From Asanoa iriomotensis (GTDB lineage: Bacteria > Actinomycetota > Actinomycetes > Mycobacteriales > Micromonosporaceae), in contig NZ_BONC01000017.1 of NCBI RefSeq assembly GCF_016862515.1, positions 1 to 64,000 of the forward strand: 64,000 nt of DNA, read 5' to 3'. Positions 36,168-44,531 of the stretch are shown here, piece after piece. Position 1 is the first letter of the stretch, and the number at the start of each line of letters is the position of its first letter. The translations under genes and the position numbers were made by a program. The notes below the pieces were generated by a model. It ran no database searches. It saw nothing but the letters and a program-made list of their open reading frames with translations, and was not told the DNA's origin.

Positions 36168-36722
36168 ATGGGGTACGCCGAACTGCTCCACCGGCACAGC
36201 ACGCGGTTCTACAAGCCGAACCCGCGTAACTCCTGGCTCAGCTGGATCGGCGAGGAGCACATCGCGGTCGGCAGCCTGCCGACCGGCACGACCCTGCCGC
36301 TGTTGCCGGACGCCGGCGTCACCCACGTGATCAACTGCCGCTCGACCTCGCAGACCTGGTTGTCGCAGGACCTGGCGGCCGAGCGCGCGCTGTTCGGCCC
36401 GGCCCGGGTCGTGCACGCGCCGATGTGGGACTTCGGTCAACCACAGCACCCGCGGCTCTGGTCGGCGGCCGCCCGGTACGTCGCGGACGTGCTGGCCGAC
36501 GAGCCGACCGCCGGCGTGCTGATCCACTGCCACCAGGGGCGACGCCGGTCGATCCTGCTGACCTACGCGGTGCTCCGGCTGCGCGGCCACGATCCTGACA
36601 CCGCCGCGGACCTGATCGCCGCGCACCGCACCGAGGGCGTGCTGGTCAAGGCCTACGCCGGCAGCGTCGAACGCTGGCTCGACGACGGCGGCGTCCCGAT
36701 CGGCCGGCTGCGCCTCCGCTAG
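36168..36722 (+). CDS. Dual-specificity protein tyrosine phosphatase (184 aa)
   Basis: Cysteine phosphatase with the CX5R active site HCHQGRRRS at 120-128 (C121, R127) and a likely general acid in MWDFG near residue 88. The small size and lack of extra domains fit bacterial DSP-like phosphatases. The start at 36168 gives a compact N-terminus without a signal peptide. A long inverted repeat follows immediately and separates it from the convergent SPW gene. Confidence 0.86.
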   Translation: MGYAELLHRHSTRFYKPNPRNSWLSWIGEEHIAVGSLPTGTTLPLLPDAGVTHVINCRSTSQTWLSQDLAAERALFGPARVVHAPMWDFGQPQHPRLWSAAARYVADVLADEPTAGVLIHCHQGRRRSILLTYAVLRLRGHDPDTAADLIAAHRTEGVLVKAYAGSVERWLDDGGVPIGRLRLR

Positions 36723-36723
36723 C

Positions 36724-36778
36724 TGTAAGGAACGGACCGTTATTAACGCTGTGCGTTAACAACGGTCCGTTCCTTACA
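36724..36778. terminator. 25-bp stem inverted repeat, bidirectional terminator
   Basis: TGTAAGGAACGGACCGTT (36724-36741) pairs perfectly with AACGGTCCGTTCCTTACA (36761-36778); inside, TTAACGC pairs with GCGTTAA around a TGT loop with one A-C mismatch between stems. It lies between the ends of the convergent phosphatase and SPW genes. Its AT content is higher than the flanks, so it could also be a small dispersed palindromic element. Confidence 0.8.
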
Positions 36779-36781
36779 CGC

Positions 36782-37456
36782 TCAGCGTGTCGCGAGCCGA
36801 CCGCCGCCGCGGCCCATCATGCCCGTCCGCGCGCCGATCCCGTACCGGCGCGTGAGCTGGCCGACCGCGCCCAGCAGGCCGAAGAAGATGATGAAGGCGC
36901 CGACGATGATGTCGCTCCAGCCGGGGCGTCCGAACGTGCCGAAATGCGGGTAGCCGAACGCCCACGGCGACGCCATCATCCAGCCGCCGGCCACCACCGC
37001 CACCAGGTCGATCATCGGGTTCGACCGGTACGCGGACATCCGGACGAGCGCCAGGATCGCGACCACGATGCCGATCACGACGCCGTTGAGCACGCCGCCC
37101 GCGGTCGAGCCGGCCAGCGGGTAGTCGAAGACGAAGCGCGAGATGATCAGCCAGACACCGGCGATCAGCAGGAGCGCGTTCGGCAGCGAGATGGCGCTCT
37201 GCTGGACCCGCTCGGCTCTCGCCAGCGCCTCCGGCCGGGCGGCGTAGCCGCCGTCGTCCGCCATCCGCGATCTGGGGTCGTCGGCGTACTCCTGCCGGGA
37301 CTCCATCCGTGCCTGGCCGCCCTGGGTCGCCATCGGGTCCGCGGCATGCCGGCCGGTCGCGCCGGCGCCGGTCATGTCGTTGCCGGAGGTGCCGTTGCGG
37401 TCCGTCACCCCGTCACGAGCCGGTTCGTCCGGCTGTGATCCGCGTGGGTTGGACAT
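36782..37456 (-). CDS. SPW-repeat membrane protein (224 aa)
   Basis: The first about 85 residues are hydrophilic and rich in Asp, Gly and Met; after that come four hydrophobic helices with the SPW-type motif ASPWAFGY after helix three. SPW proteins are small membrane proteins of unknown function. The start has a textbook GGAGGAACA-ATG site. A perfect palindrome lies about 85 bp upstream. Confidence 0.82.
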   Translation of the reverse strand: MSNPRGSQPDEPARDGVTDRNGTSGNDMTGAGATGRHAADPMATQGGQARMESRQEYADDPRSRMADDGGYAARPEALARAERVQQSAISLPNALLLIAGVWLIISRFVFDYPLAGSTAGGVLNGVVIGIVVAILALVRMSAYRSNPMIDLVAVVAGGWMMASPWAFGYPHFGTFGRPGWSDIIVGAFIIFFGLLGAVGQLTRRYGIGARTGMMGRGGGRLATR

Positions 37457-37540
37457 TGTTCCTCCAGGTGCGTGTAGTTACTTCCCGCACCCGGTCAGCT
37501 ACCCTCGGCAAGCGGCCGAAAACACCCCCAAGCTCGCCGT

Positions 37541-37552
37541 TAAACGCGTTTA
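37541..37552. promoter_or_regulatory. Perfect 12-bp palindrome upstream of the SPW gene
   Basis: TAAACGCGTTTA lies between the baeRF-like gene end (37563) and the SPW gene start (37456), in a suitable place for an operator of the SPW promoter. Confidence 0.45.
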
Positions 37553-37562
37553 GTGCGACAAA

Positions 37563-38693
37563 TCACACGGTACGTTGGTCCGCCCACCGCATCACGGCAC
37601 CGATCCCGTGCTCCAGCGGCACCTCGTCGGGCCCGACCAGCACCAACGCGGCGTCCGTGCCCGTGATCGCCCGCAGCAGCGCCTGGTCCGCGCGTACCCG
37701 GAGCGGATCTTCCACGCCCTCGACCCGCAGCGTGTCGGCGTCCATCGCGACCAGCGACGGGTCCTCGAGCCCGATGAACAGCGTGTCGGTCGACGACAGG
37801 TCGTTGACCATCAGCACCGTCTCCACCTGCCGGCGCTGCAGCGCGGCGACCACGCCGGGCAGCCCGGATGCCGCGAGCTGCTCCCCGCGCTGGGTCTGGA
37901 ACCGGTCGATCGCGTCCTGGGTGTGCCGGTCCGCGACGTCGGCGATCGCCTGGATCGTCACGTCCTCCAGCGCCTCCTCGTCGGCGCCCGGCGCGCGGGA
38001 ACCGGCATCGGTCCGCACCACCCGCTCCTGCCAGCGCTTGGGCAGCTTGGCGATGAACATCGGGATGGCCCGCAGGTCGCCGCCGACCACCACGACCTCG
38101 GCGCCGACCGCCTCGGCCAGCTCCGACGTCGCACCGGCGACGTCACCGGCGTTGCGCTTCCACACCTCGTCGACGCGGTAGTTGTCGCCGTGGCGGTCCT
38201 CGCCGCCGGTATGTGCCTTGTGCAGGGGGTACGACTCGCGCCCGCGCACCTCCTTGTCGACCTCGCGGAGCCGCGGACTGGTCGCGACCGCCATCCCCTC
38301 CAGCTCGGCGCCGGCCTTGTCGACGACGACGCGGACATACGGGATGTCCTCGCCGCGGAAGGCCACGAGGGGCATCGCGTGCGGAAGCTCCGAATACCGC
38401 GCCTCGTCGGCGGGCGGTGGCGCGTTCATGGGCTCGACCAGCGCGACCCGCCCGGCCCGCGCGAACGCGGCCAGCCCGTACCGCCCCTCCTGGGGTGGGT
38501 AGTTCAGCAGCGTGTCGCCGGTGACGTCGATCGTCGGCTGGTCGGCGCCCAGGTCCGCGAGCTGCCCGGCGAGAGCCCGCCAGCGGAGCTCGACCTCGCG
38601 GGCGCCGCTCTCGTCGCTGCGCGAGGCGTCGAGGTAGACGGACGCCCAGGGCCCCGGTTGCGCGTAGATCGGCCGCAGGTAGTGGAGATCCAT
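37563..38693 (-). CDS. baeRF2/Rv2629-type ribosome-associated protein (376 aa)
   Basis: Bacterial archaeo-eukaryotic release-factor-like protein, family 2, the group of mycobacterial Rv2629 and related to the hibernation factor Balon. The opening MDLHYLRPIYAQPGPWASVYLDAS, the VVVDKAGAEL strand, the YRVDEVWKRNAGDVA segment and the C-terminal GTDAALVLVG domain give the expected three-domain layout at normal length. No GGQ peptide-release motif is seen. It probably binds the ribosomal A site in resting or stressed cells, by homology only. Confidence 0.78.
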   Translation of the reverse strand: MDLHYLRPIYAQPGPWASVYLDASRSDESGAREVELRWRALAGQLADLGADQPTIDVTGDTLLNYPPQEGRYGLAAFARAGRVALVEPMNAPPPADEARYSELPHAMPLVAFRGEDIPYVRVVVDKAGAELEGMAVATSPRLREVDKEVRGRESYPLHKAHTGGEDRHGDNYRVDEVWKRNAGDVAGATSELAEAVGAEVVVVGGDLRAIPMFIAKLPKRWQERVVRTDAGSRAPGADEEALEDVTIQAIADVADRHTQDAIDRFQTQRGEQLAASGLPGVVAALQRRQVETVLMVNDLSSTDTLFIGLEDPSLVAMDADTLRVEGVEDPLRVRADQALLRAITGTDAALVLVGPDEVPLEHGIGAVMRWADQRTV

Positions 38694-38811
38694 GACCCGC
38701 GTCTACCCCGGAAAGCGGCGGTTCTCACCCTGCTGACCAGGTGCGAACGTCACACGAACCCCAGCGGTCCCAGGGCCGTCGCGGCTAGGGTCTGGTCAGG
38801 GGGCACGGGGT

Positions 38812-39651
38812 ATGGACTGGTTGCGGCAGTTGGCCGCGAACGCGCCGGCGAAGGACAGGCTCGGCACCGCGCGGCTGATCGACCAGCGGGCACGCGAGCG
38901 GGCCCGGGACGCGATCGCGCTCGCGCTGCCGGTCAGCCTGGGCCGGCCCGTCATGGCGACGCTGGGCCGGGACGGCCGGCCCGACTTCTCGATCGAGACC
39001 TACTCCGCGCCGCTGCCCGGCACGCCGTTGGCCTTCGGGTTCGACCGCGTCGAGTCCGAGGCGCACGGGCTGGCCAACACGCATGTCGACGCGGCCAACC
39101 ACGTGCTGGTCGACGGCACGGGTTATGCCGGCTGGGCGGCCGACGACCCGGCCGCGCCGTCGGTCGCCGACCTGGCCGGCGCGGGGCTGTTCGCCCGCGG
39201 CGTCCACGTCGACCTGCCGGCCCTGCTGGGAGTCGACTGGGTCCCGATCGACGAGCCGGTCACCGGCGCCGACCTCGACCGCGCGGTGGGCGCGACCTTC
39301 GAGCCCGGCGACGCGTTGCTGGTCGAGGTGGGCCGGGACCGGTTCGTCGCGGCCGGCGGCGACCTGCTCGACCTGGAGCGGGGCCTCGGCGGGCTGGGGC
39401 CCAGCGCGGCGCGGTGGATCGCAGACCGCGGTGTGTCGATCGTCTGCTGGGACTTCGCGGACTCCCGCAAGCCGTCCGACCCGCCGCTGCCCGTGCACTC
39501 GCTGATCTGGGCGTTGGGGCTGGTCATCGTCGACAACTGCACGTTCGCCGGTCTGGCGGGCGCCGCGCGGCACACGGGCGCGCTGGTCGTCGCCCCACCG
39601 GCGACCGCCGGCGGCACCGGCGCGCTGGTCAACCCGATCCTGGTGCTCTGA
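38812..39651 (+). CDS. Cyclase-family (kynurenine formamidase-like) metal hydrolase (279 aa)
   Basis: Member of the PF04199 cyclase superfamily. The metal site THVDAANHV near residue 90 matches the family HGTHxDxPxH pattern with substitutions, and a later C-terminal segment LVIVDNCTFAGL completes the fold. Reactions in the family include hydrolysis of N-formylkynurenine. There is no tryptophan-catabolic neighbour. A TAGGGT box lies 20 nt upstream of the ATG, giving a short leader with GGGG. The MFS gene follows four bases after the stop. Confidence 0.78.
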   Translation: MDWLRQLAANAPAKDRLGTARLIDQRARERARDAIALALPVSLGRPVMATLGRDGRPDFSIETYSAPLPGTPLAFGFDRVESEAHGLANTHVDAANHVLVDGTGYAGWAADDPAAPSVADLAGAGLFARGVHVDLPALLGVDWVPIDEPVTGADLDRAVGATFEPGDALLVEVGRDRFVAAGGDLLDLERGLGGLGPSAARWIADRGVSIVCWDFADSRKPSDPPLPVHSLIWALGLVIVDNCTFAGLAGAARHTGALVVAPPATAGGTGALVNPILVL

Positions 39652-39655
39652 CGCC

Positions 39656-41236
39656 GTGTCGTGGCGGCCGCTGGCGGTGCTGGGTCTCGCCCAGTTCCTG
39701 ATGGTCCTCGACACCTCGGTGATGAACGTGTCGATCAGCCAGCTCGTCGACGACTTCAACACCGACGTGACCGCGATCCAGGCCGCGATCACGCTGTACA
39801 CCCTGGTCATGGCGGCATTCATGATCACCGGCGGCAAGCTCGGCGACCTGTGGGGGCGCCGCCGCAGCTTCGCCGCCGGGATGGTCGTGTACGGCGTCGG
39901 TACCGTGCTCACCGCCGCCGCGCCGAAGCTGTGGGTGCTCATCCTGGGCTGGTCGATCATCGAGGGCCTCGGCGCGGCGCTGGTGCTCCCGTCGCTGGCC
40001 GCGCTCGTGGGCGCCAACTACACCGGGCAGGCCCGGGCGACGGCGTACGGCGTGATCGGCGGCGTGGCCGGGGCCGGCATCGCGGTCGGCCCGCTGCTGG
40101 GCGGTTGGGTCACCACGTACCTCACCTGGCGCCTGGTGTTCGCCGGCGAGGCCGTGCTGGTCGTCGTGATCCTCCTGCTCACGCCCTGGATCCGGGACGC
40201 GGCCGGTGCGTCGCGCCGGACCCGGCTGGACGGCGTCGGTGCCGCCCTGTCGATCACGGGCATGGCGCTGGTCGTCCTCGGCGTGCTGCAGAGCAGCACG
40301 TGGGGCTGGCTCCGGCCGCGCGACACCCCGGTCGAGATCTTCGGCCTCGCGCCGACCCTGTTCGTCATCGCCGGAGGCGCCGCCCTGCTGGCCGGCTTCG
40401 AGGCATGGGAACGGCACCGCGAGGCGGTCGGGCGGGAGCCGTTGGTCCGGCCGGAGCTGCTGGCCGTGCCGCCGGTGCGGGCCGGCCTGTCGATGCTGTT
40501 CGTGCAGAACTTCGTCCTGTTGGGAGTCTTCTTCGCCATCCCGTTGTACGTGCAGGTCGTGCTCGGCCTCGACGCGTTCGAGACCGGGCTGCGGTTGCTG
40601 CCGGCATCGGCCGCGATGCTGGTCGCGGCGCTCGGGGGAGCCTCGCTGGCCCACCGCGTCGGGTCGCGCCTGATCGTCCGGGTCGCACTCGTGCTCGTCG
40701 TCGCGGCGGTGCTCTGGCTGGTCAGCACCGTGCGGCCCAGCCTCGACAACGTCCAGTTCGCCCTGGCCATGGCACTGCTGGGCATCGGCATGGGACTGCT
40801 CGCCTCGCAGCTCGGCTACGTGGTGCAGGGCAGCGTGGGTGAGACGGCGCGCGGCGAGGTCGGCGGTCTCCAGTACACGGCGCAGAACCTGGGGTCGTCG
40901 TTCGGCACGGCGCTGGTCGGCGCGGTGCTCATCGCCTCGCTCACCAACACCTTCACCGACCGCGTCACCGCCGACCCGCGGATCTCGGACACCGTCGAAC
41001 AGCAGGCGACGGTACGGATCAGCGCGGGCATCACGTTCGTCTCGACCGACGATCTGCGCGCGGCCCTGGCGCGCACGACGGTGCCGCCGGCGGAGCAGGA
41101 GGCGATCGTGGAGGGATACGCCGACGCGCAGCTGCGCAGCCTCCGCGTGGCGTTGCTCGCGGCCGCCCTGTTCGCGGCCGCCGGCTTCCTCGCCACCCGC
41201 CGGCTCCCGACCGGCCCCCCTTCCTCAGTGGAGTGA
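39656..41236 (+). CDS. MFS drug transporter, DHA2 (14-TM) family (526 aa)
   Basis: Second DHA2-type efflux pump. The first helices carry LDTSVMNVSISQL, the loop GDLWGRRRS and the IAVGPLLGGWV antiporter motif. Fourteen helices can be followed, with an extracytoplasmic loop near the C-terminus (about 425-490) typical of the family. The GTG start is four bases after the cyclase gene stop, so the two are likely co-transcribed. Its end overlaps the next convergent gene by 12 bp. Confidence 0.9.
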   Translation: MSWRPLAVLGLAQFLMVLDTSVMNVSISQLVDDFNTDVTAIQAAITLYTLVMAAFMITGGKLGDLWGRRRSFAAGMVVYGVGTVLTAAAPKLWVLILGWSIIEGLGAALVLPSLAALVGANYTGQARATAYGVIGGVAGAGIAVGPLLGGWVTTYLTWRLVFAGEAVLVVVILLLTPWIRDAAGASRRTRLDGVGAALSITGMALVVLGVLQSSTWGWLRPRDTPVEIFGLAPTLFVIAGGAALLAGFEAWERHREAVGREPLVRPELLAVPPVRAGLSMLFVQNFVLLGVFFAIPLYVQVVLGLDAFETGLRLLPASAAMLVAALGGASLAHRVGSRLIVRVALVLVVAAVLWLVSTVRPSLDNVQFALAMALLGIGMGLLASQLGYVVQGSVGETARGEVGGLQYTAQNLGSSFGTALVGAVLIASLTNTFTDRVTADPRISDTVEQQATVRISAGITFVSTDDLRAALARTTVPPAEQEAIVEGYADAQLRSLRVALLAAALFAAAGFLATRRLPTGPPSSVE

Positions 41237-41731
41237 GGCCTTGAGCGCGACCACGATCAGCCCCAGCAGACCGGCGAAGATCGTCGCCGCCCAGCGCACC
41301 CAACCGCGCAGATCGGCCGCGCGGGCGGCCAGCCAACCCAACACGACCAGCAAGGCGACGGTGTACGCGAGCGCGGCGTCCAGGGCGGCCGCATGGCTGG
41401 CGCCGGCGAGCCGGGACAGCAGCAGCACGAGCAACGGCGTGACCGACGCCTGGATCATCGCCCAGCCCGCGCTGAGCACGCGCAGCACGTCGGTCCGGGT
41501 GATCGCGTGCTGGCGTGCGGCCAGCGCCAGCAGCTCCGCGTAACGCTCGGCCAGCCAATAGGTCAACAGGGTCACCAGCACCGTGGCCGCGACCCGGGCG
41601 ACCGAGTAGGCGCCCGACGCGGCCAGCGTGGCCGCGCAGATGACCGTGCCGTAGATGCCGGCCGGCACCCACGGCGCGGCGGCCCACATCCGGCGCCTGG
41701 ACTGGGGGTCGGGTGGGACCACACAGTCCAT
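41225..41731 (-). CDS. Four-helix membrane protein, unknown (168 aa)
   Basis: Small integral membrane protein with four hydrophobic segments (about 25-45, 90-110, 120-140 and 148-165) and a basic cytoplasmic end containing SRRR. I do not recognise the family; the layout is similar to VIT1/DUF-type actinobacterial membrane proteins. The start could instead be ATG at 41686. It is the distal gene after the LLM oxidoreductase, 51 bp apart, on the same strand. Confidence 0.68.
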   Translation of the reverse strand: MDCVVPPDPQSRRRMWAAAPWVPAGIYGTVICAATLAASGAYSVARVAATVLVTLLTYWLAERYAELLALAARQHAITRTDVLRVLSAGWAMIQASVTPLLVLLLSRLAGASHAAALDAALAYTVALLVVLGWLAARAADLRGWVRWAATIFAGLLGLIVVALKASLH

Positions 41732-41782
41732 CGTGCCGGACCTCGGCGCCGGTGCCGCGCACCTCGGCGCCGGGCGGGTCGT

Positions 41783-42625
41783 TCAGCGCAGCAGGGGGAT
41801 GACCTTGGCGAACGTGGCCATGTGGGGCTGCAGCACGGTGATGTAGCTGATCCCGTACGTGTCGCGGTAGTGCTGGAGCTTGTCGGCGATGTGCCGGGGC
41901 GAGCCGACGAGGACGCCGGGGAGGTCGATGAGCTCCTCGGGTGACTTGCCGCTGGCCGCCGAGACGATCGACAGGTCGACGTCCGACAGGTCGTCGCCGA
42001 CGCCGGCGATGAAGAGGTTCAGCTCCAGATCGGCCATGCGGTCGCCGGCCGCCGCCCGGACGCGCTCGACCCGGGCCGCGAGTGCCTCCTCGGGCGTGCC
42101 CGCGCCGAAGCCGGCCGTGATCGGGAAGCTGATGATGTCCGCCTCGCGGGCCGCGTAGTCCAGGAGACGATCGCCGGCGGCGGCGACCATGATCGGCGGC
42201 AGCGGCCGGTCCGGTTGGGCCAGGAGCAGGTCGCGGGTCCCCTCGAGCACCTCCCGGAGCCGGCGGAACCGCGACCCGGGCGTGCCGAACGGCAACCCGG
42301 CGGCGGTGAACTCCTGCTCCACGTAGCCGGCGCCGAGCCCGACCTCCAGCCGCCCACCGGTGAGCCGCTGGGTGTCGGCGACGTCGCGGGCGAGGTAGGC
42401 GGGGCTCAGGACACCGGTGTTGAGCACATAGACGCCGAGCGGCAGGCTGGTCATGTCGGCCGCGGCCACCAGAGCGGGAAACGGCGCGGCCATGCCGAGG
42501 TGGTCGTTGACCTGGACGATGTCGTACCCGAGATCCTCGACCTGGCGGACCTGGGCCTGCCAGTCCGCGCGCGAGGTGCCGACGTTGATCAGGCTGGCTC
42601 CGAACCGGAACGGGCGAGCGCTCAT
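41783..42625 (-). CDS. F420-dependent LLM-class oxidoreductase, TIGR03621 type (280 aa)
   Basis: TIM-barrel oxidoreductase probably using F420. The opening FRFGASLINVGTSRADWQAQVRQVEDLGYD and the GLGAGYVEQEF segment are those of the TIGR03621 mycobacterial/actinobacterial group. GSPRHIADKLQHYRDTYGISY near the C-terminus is the usual family close. TACCGT lies 7 nt before the ATG, so the mRNA is probably leaderless. Confidence 0.88.
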   Translation of the reverse strand: MSARPFRFGASLINVGTSRADWQAQVRQVEDLGYDIVQVNDHLGMAAPFPALVAAADMTSLPLGVYVLNTGVLSPAYLARDVADTQRLTGGRLEVGLGAGYVEQEFTAAGLPFGTPGSRFRRLREVLEGTRDLLLAQPDRPLPPIMVAAAGDRLLDYAAREADIISFPITAGFGAGTPEEALAARVERVRAAAGDRMADLELNLFIAGVGDDLSDVDLSIVSAASGKSPEELIDLPGVLVGSPRHIADKLQHYRDTYGISYITVLQPHMATFAKVIPLLR

Positions 42626-42632
42626 GACTCGA

Positions 42633-42638
42633 ACGGTA
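42633..42638 (-). promoter_or_regulatory. -10 box TACCGT for a leaderless start
   Basis: On the minus strand TACCGT precedes the LLM oxidoreductase ATG by 7 nt. Confidence 0.5.
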
Positions 42639-42695
42639 GGTAGCCGCGGCGGGTCGCGCCCAGTAAACCCGCAGGTAGGTGAGGCGGCGCACGCC

Positions 42696-43091
42696 TCAGC
42701 GGCGCAGGGCCTTGCGCCAGACGAGCTTGAGCCCGGACCAGTCGTGGTCGATCGCGGCGACCTTGACGTCGACGAGCCCGCGGGGGAGGGCGGCGTCCCG
42801 GATCGCGTTCTCGGTGACGTCGCTCACGTGCCCGGCGGCCTTCCGCGGCCACGCGACCCAGAGCGCGCCGTCGGGAAAGATCCGCCGTTCGTGCGCGACG
42901 ATCGCTGGTGCGAGGTCGGCCAACTCGCGCACGAAGGCGAGAACGACGTCGGCTTCGCCCGCGGTGACCCGGTCGGCGGGATCGGGTTCCTCCTCGAACC
43001 GCCACCCCGGGTCGGCGCCGTCGACGTCCCAGCGCAGACCAGGCTTGATGCCGAGCTTCGCGAGCTGCCGGGTCGTCCCTGCTGATCCCAT
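42696..43091 (-). CDS. DUF3052 domain protein (131 aa)
   Basis: Conserved single-domain protein: LGIKPGLRWDVD near the N-terminus, ADVVLAFVREL in the middle and FPDGALWVAWPRKAAGH toward the C-terminus define DUF3052. The function is unknown. The start at 43091 follows GAGGGTGG; another ATG at 43121 would add ten residues. It sits alone between the LLM oxidoreductase and the divergent damaged glyoxalase locus. Confidence 0.8.
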   Translation of the reverse strand: MGSAGTTRQLAKLGIKPGLRWDVDGADPGWRFEEEPDPADRVTAGEADVVLAFVRELADLAPAIVAHERRIFPDGALWVAWPRKAAGHVSDVTENAIRDAALPRGLVDVKVAAIDHDWSGLKLVWRKALRR

Positions 43092-43317
43092 CGTCCACCC
43101 TCGCCGATGCCGGGTGCCCATCGTATGACCGCGCCCTGACCTAGCGTCGTCGAGCGCGCGCCGGTAGCGTCGTGGGCGCGCCCGATGCAGCCGGCCGCTT
43201 GCGCCCTCCGGGGTTTGGTGAATGCATCGAGACGACGCCTCTGGTCCGTCCACCGGCGAACGACGCAGCAACGCAGGCACTGGTCACCTCGGTTCGCCGG
43301 GACATGGAGGATCAGTC

Positions 43318-43930
43318 ATGCGTACGTTCCGCGAGGCCAAGGAGATGGCCAAGTCCCTGCGCGGCGAGCTGCGCGTCCGCCGGCAGGTCGACCTTACGCA
43401 CAGCGAGTGCCTGGAGATCGTGGCGCGGCAGTTCGGCTTCGACAACTGGAACGTCCTGGCCGCCCGCATCGAGAGGGAGGGCCGCGGCCGGATCGTCCCA
43501 CGCTTCCTGCTCGACGGCCCGGATGTCAACGACCCACGCCGGGCCACCACCACGATCCCGGTGCTGCGCATCGGCGACCCAACCCGAGCGCTGTCCTTCT
43601 ACTGCGACTTCCTCGGCTTCACGCTCGACTTCGGCGGTCCGGCGGGTGGGCCCGCCGGCGGACCATTCTTCGGCCAGGGTGATCCGCGTGGAAACGACGC
43701 TGCGCCTGTCAGAGGAATCGGTCGCGGGCGGCGCGACGGTGACGATCCATATGGGCGACGTCGACGACGTGCGCAAGGAACTCGTGGCTCGTTGGCCGGA
43801 CGTACCCGAGGTCGAAGAGGTGTTCTGGGGCTATCGGATCCTTTACTTGACCGATCCGTTCGGCAACCGCCTTCAGCTCAGCGAGCCCCTTGACCCATAC
43901 CAACGGGCGGCGATGCCCCGCTGGACCTGA
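43318..43930 (+). pseudogene. Glyoxalase-superfamily gene with one frameshift
   Basis: The start gives MRTFREAKEMAKSLRGEL and a helical N-terminal domain ending in ARQFGFDNWNVLAARI, then a glyoxalase/bleomycin-resistance half (FYCDFLGFTLDF). The frame is lost at 43678, where one extra G in CAGGGTG moves the continuation (VIRVETTLRLSEE, then YLTDPFGNRLQLSEP) into another frame. Removing that base restores about 204 residues of a normal family protein. It is either a recent pseudogene or a base-call error in a G run. Confidence 0.75.
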
Positions 43931-43941
43931 GAATCGCACGC

Positions 43942-44526
43942 ATGGACATTTCAGAGGCGCTTTGCCGGGCGGCTCTGGCGATGCCGCCCGGCGCGGTCAC
44001 GGCGGCCCGGCTTTCCGTGGCGGACGCCCCGGAAGCAGCTGGACCATCGGGAGTGGGAGATCGCACTCGAGGTTCTGGCCGAGCTTGGTGACGCTTTCCC
44101 GCCGCCGCTTCGTGGCGGGACCTGCTCGTCGACGCCGCGGGGTCGATGGGGCTGGCGCACCGCGTCGCCTGGTGTCAATGGCGTCGTCGCGAGACTCTTC
44201 GCGGCATCGTCCGCGCCGATCTGCGGCTGCTGGCCAGTACGGATGGCGGGCGCCGCACGCCCGTCCCGGGGCCGGGCATCGTCCGGCCGCTGCGGGATCT
44301 CGGTGGGCGCACGGCGGCCGGCGACCCGGACCTTCGCGTAGCGGTGATCTGGGTCGAGAACGCGCCCGAGTTGGTGCCCGGCACGACCGAGCGGATCCGG
44401 CTCGCGCCCCTCGATCCGTCGCCCTGGCTGCGGCTGGCGCCCCACGACGTCATCACCATGCGCGAAGGTCGGCCTGTCGTCGGAGTGGCGACCGTACTCG
44501 AGGTGACGCGGCCCCGGGCAGACTGA
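43942..44526 (+). pseudogene. Hypothetical gene with two compensating frameshifts
   Basis: An ATG at 43942 opens MDISEALCRAALAMPPG. The coding-like reading then moves to a second frame around 44027-44030 (in CCCC) and reads RKQLDHREWEIALEVLAELGDAF. At 44098-44107 (in CCCGCCGCCGC) it returns to the first frame with SWRDLLVDAAGSMGLAHRVAWCQW and runs to 44526. As written, the first frame stops early. The protein would be about 194 residues of unknown function. Read together with the previous locus, the cause is either local decay or sequence error. Confidence 0.6.
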
Positions 44527-44531
44527 AGGGT

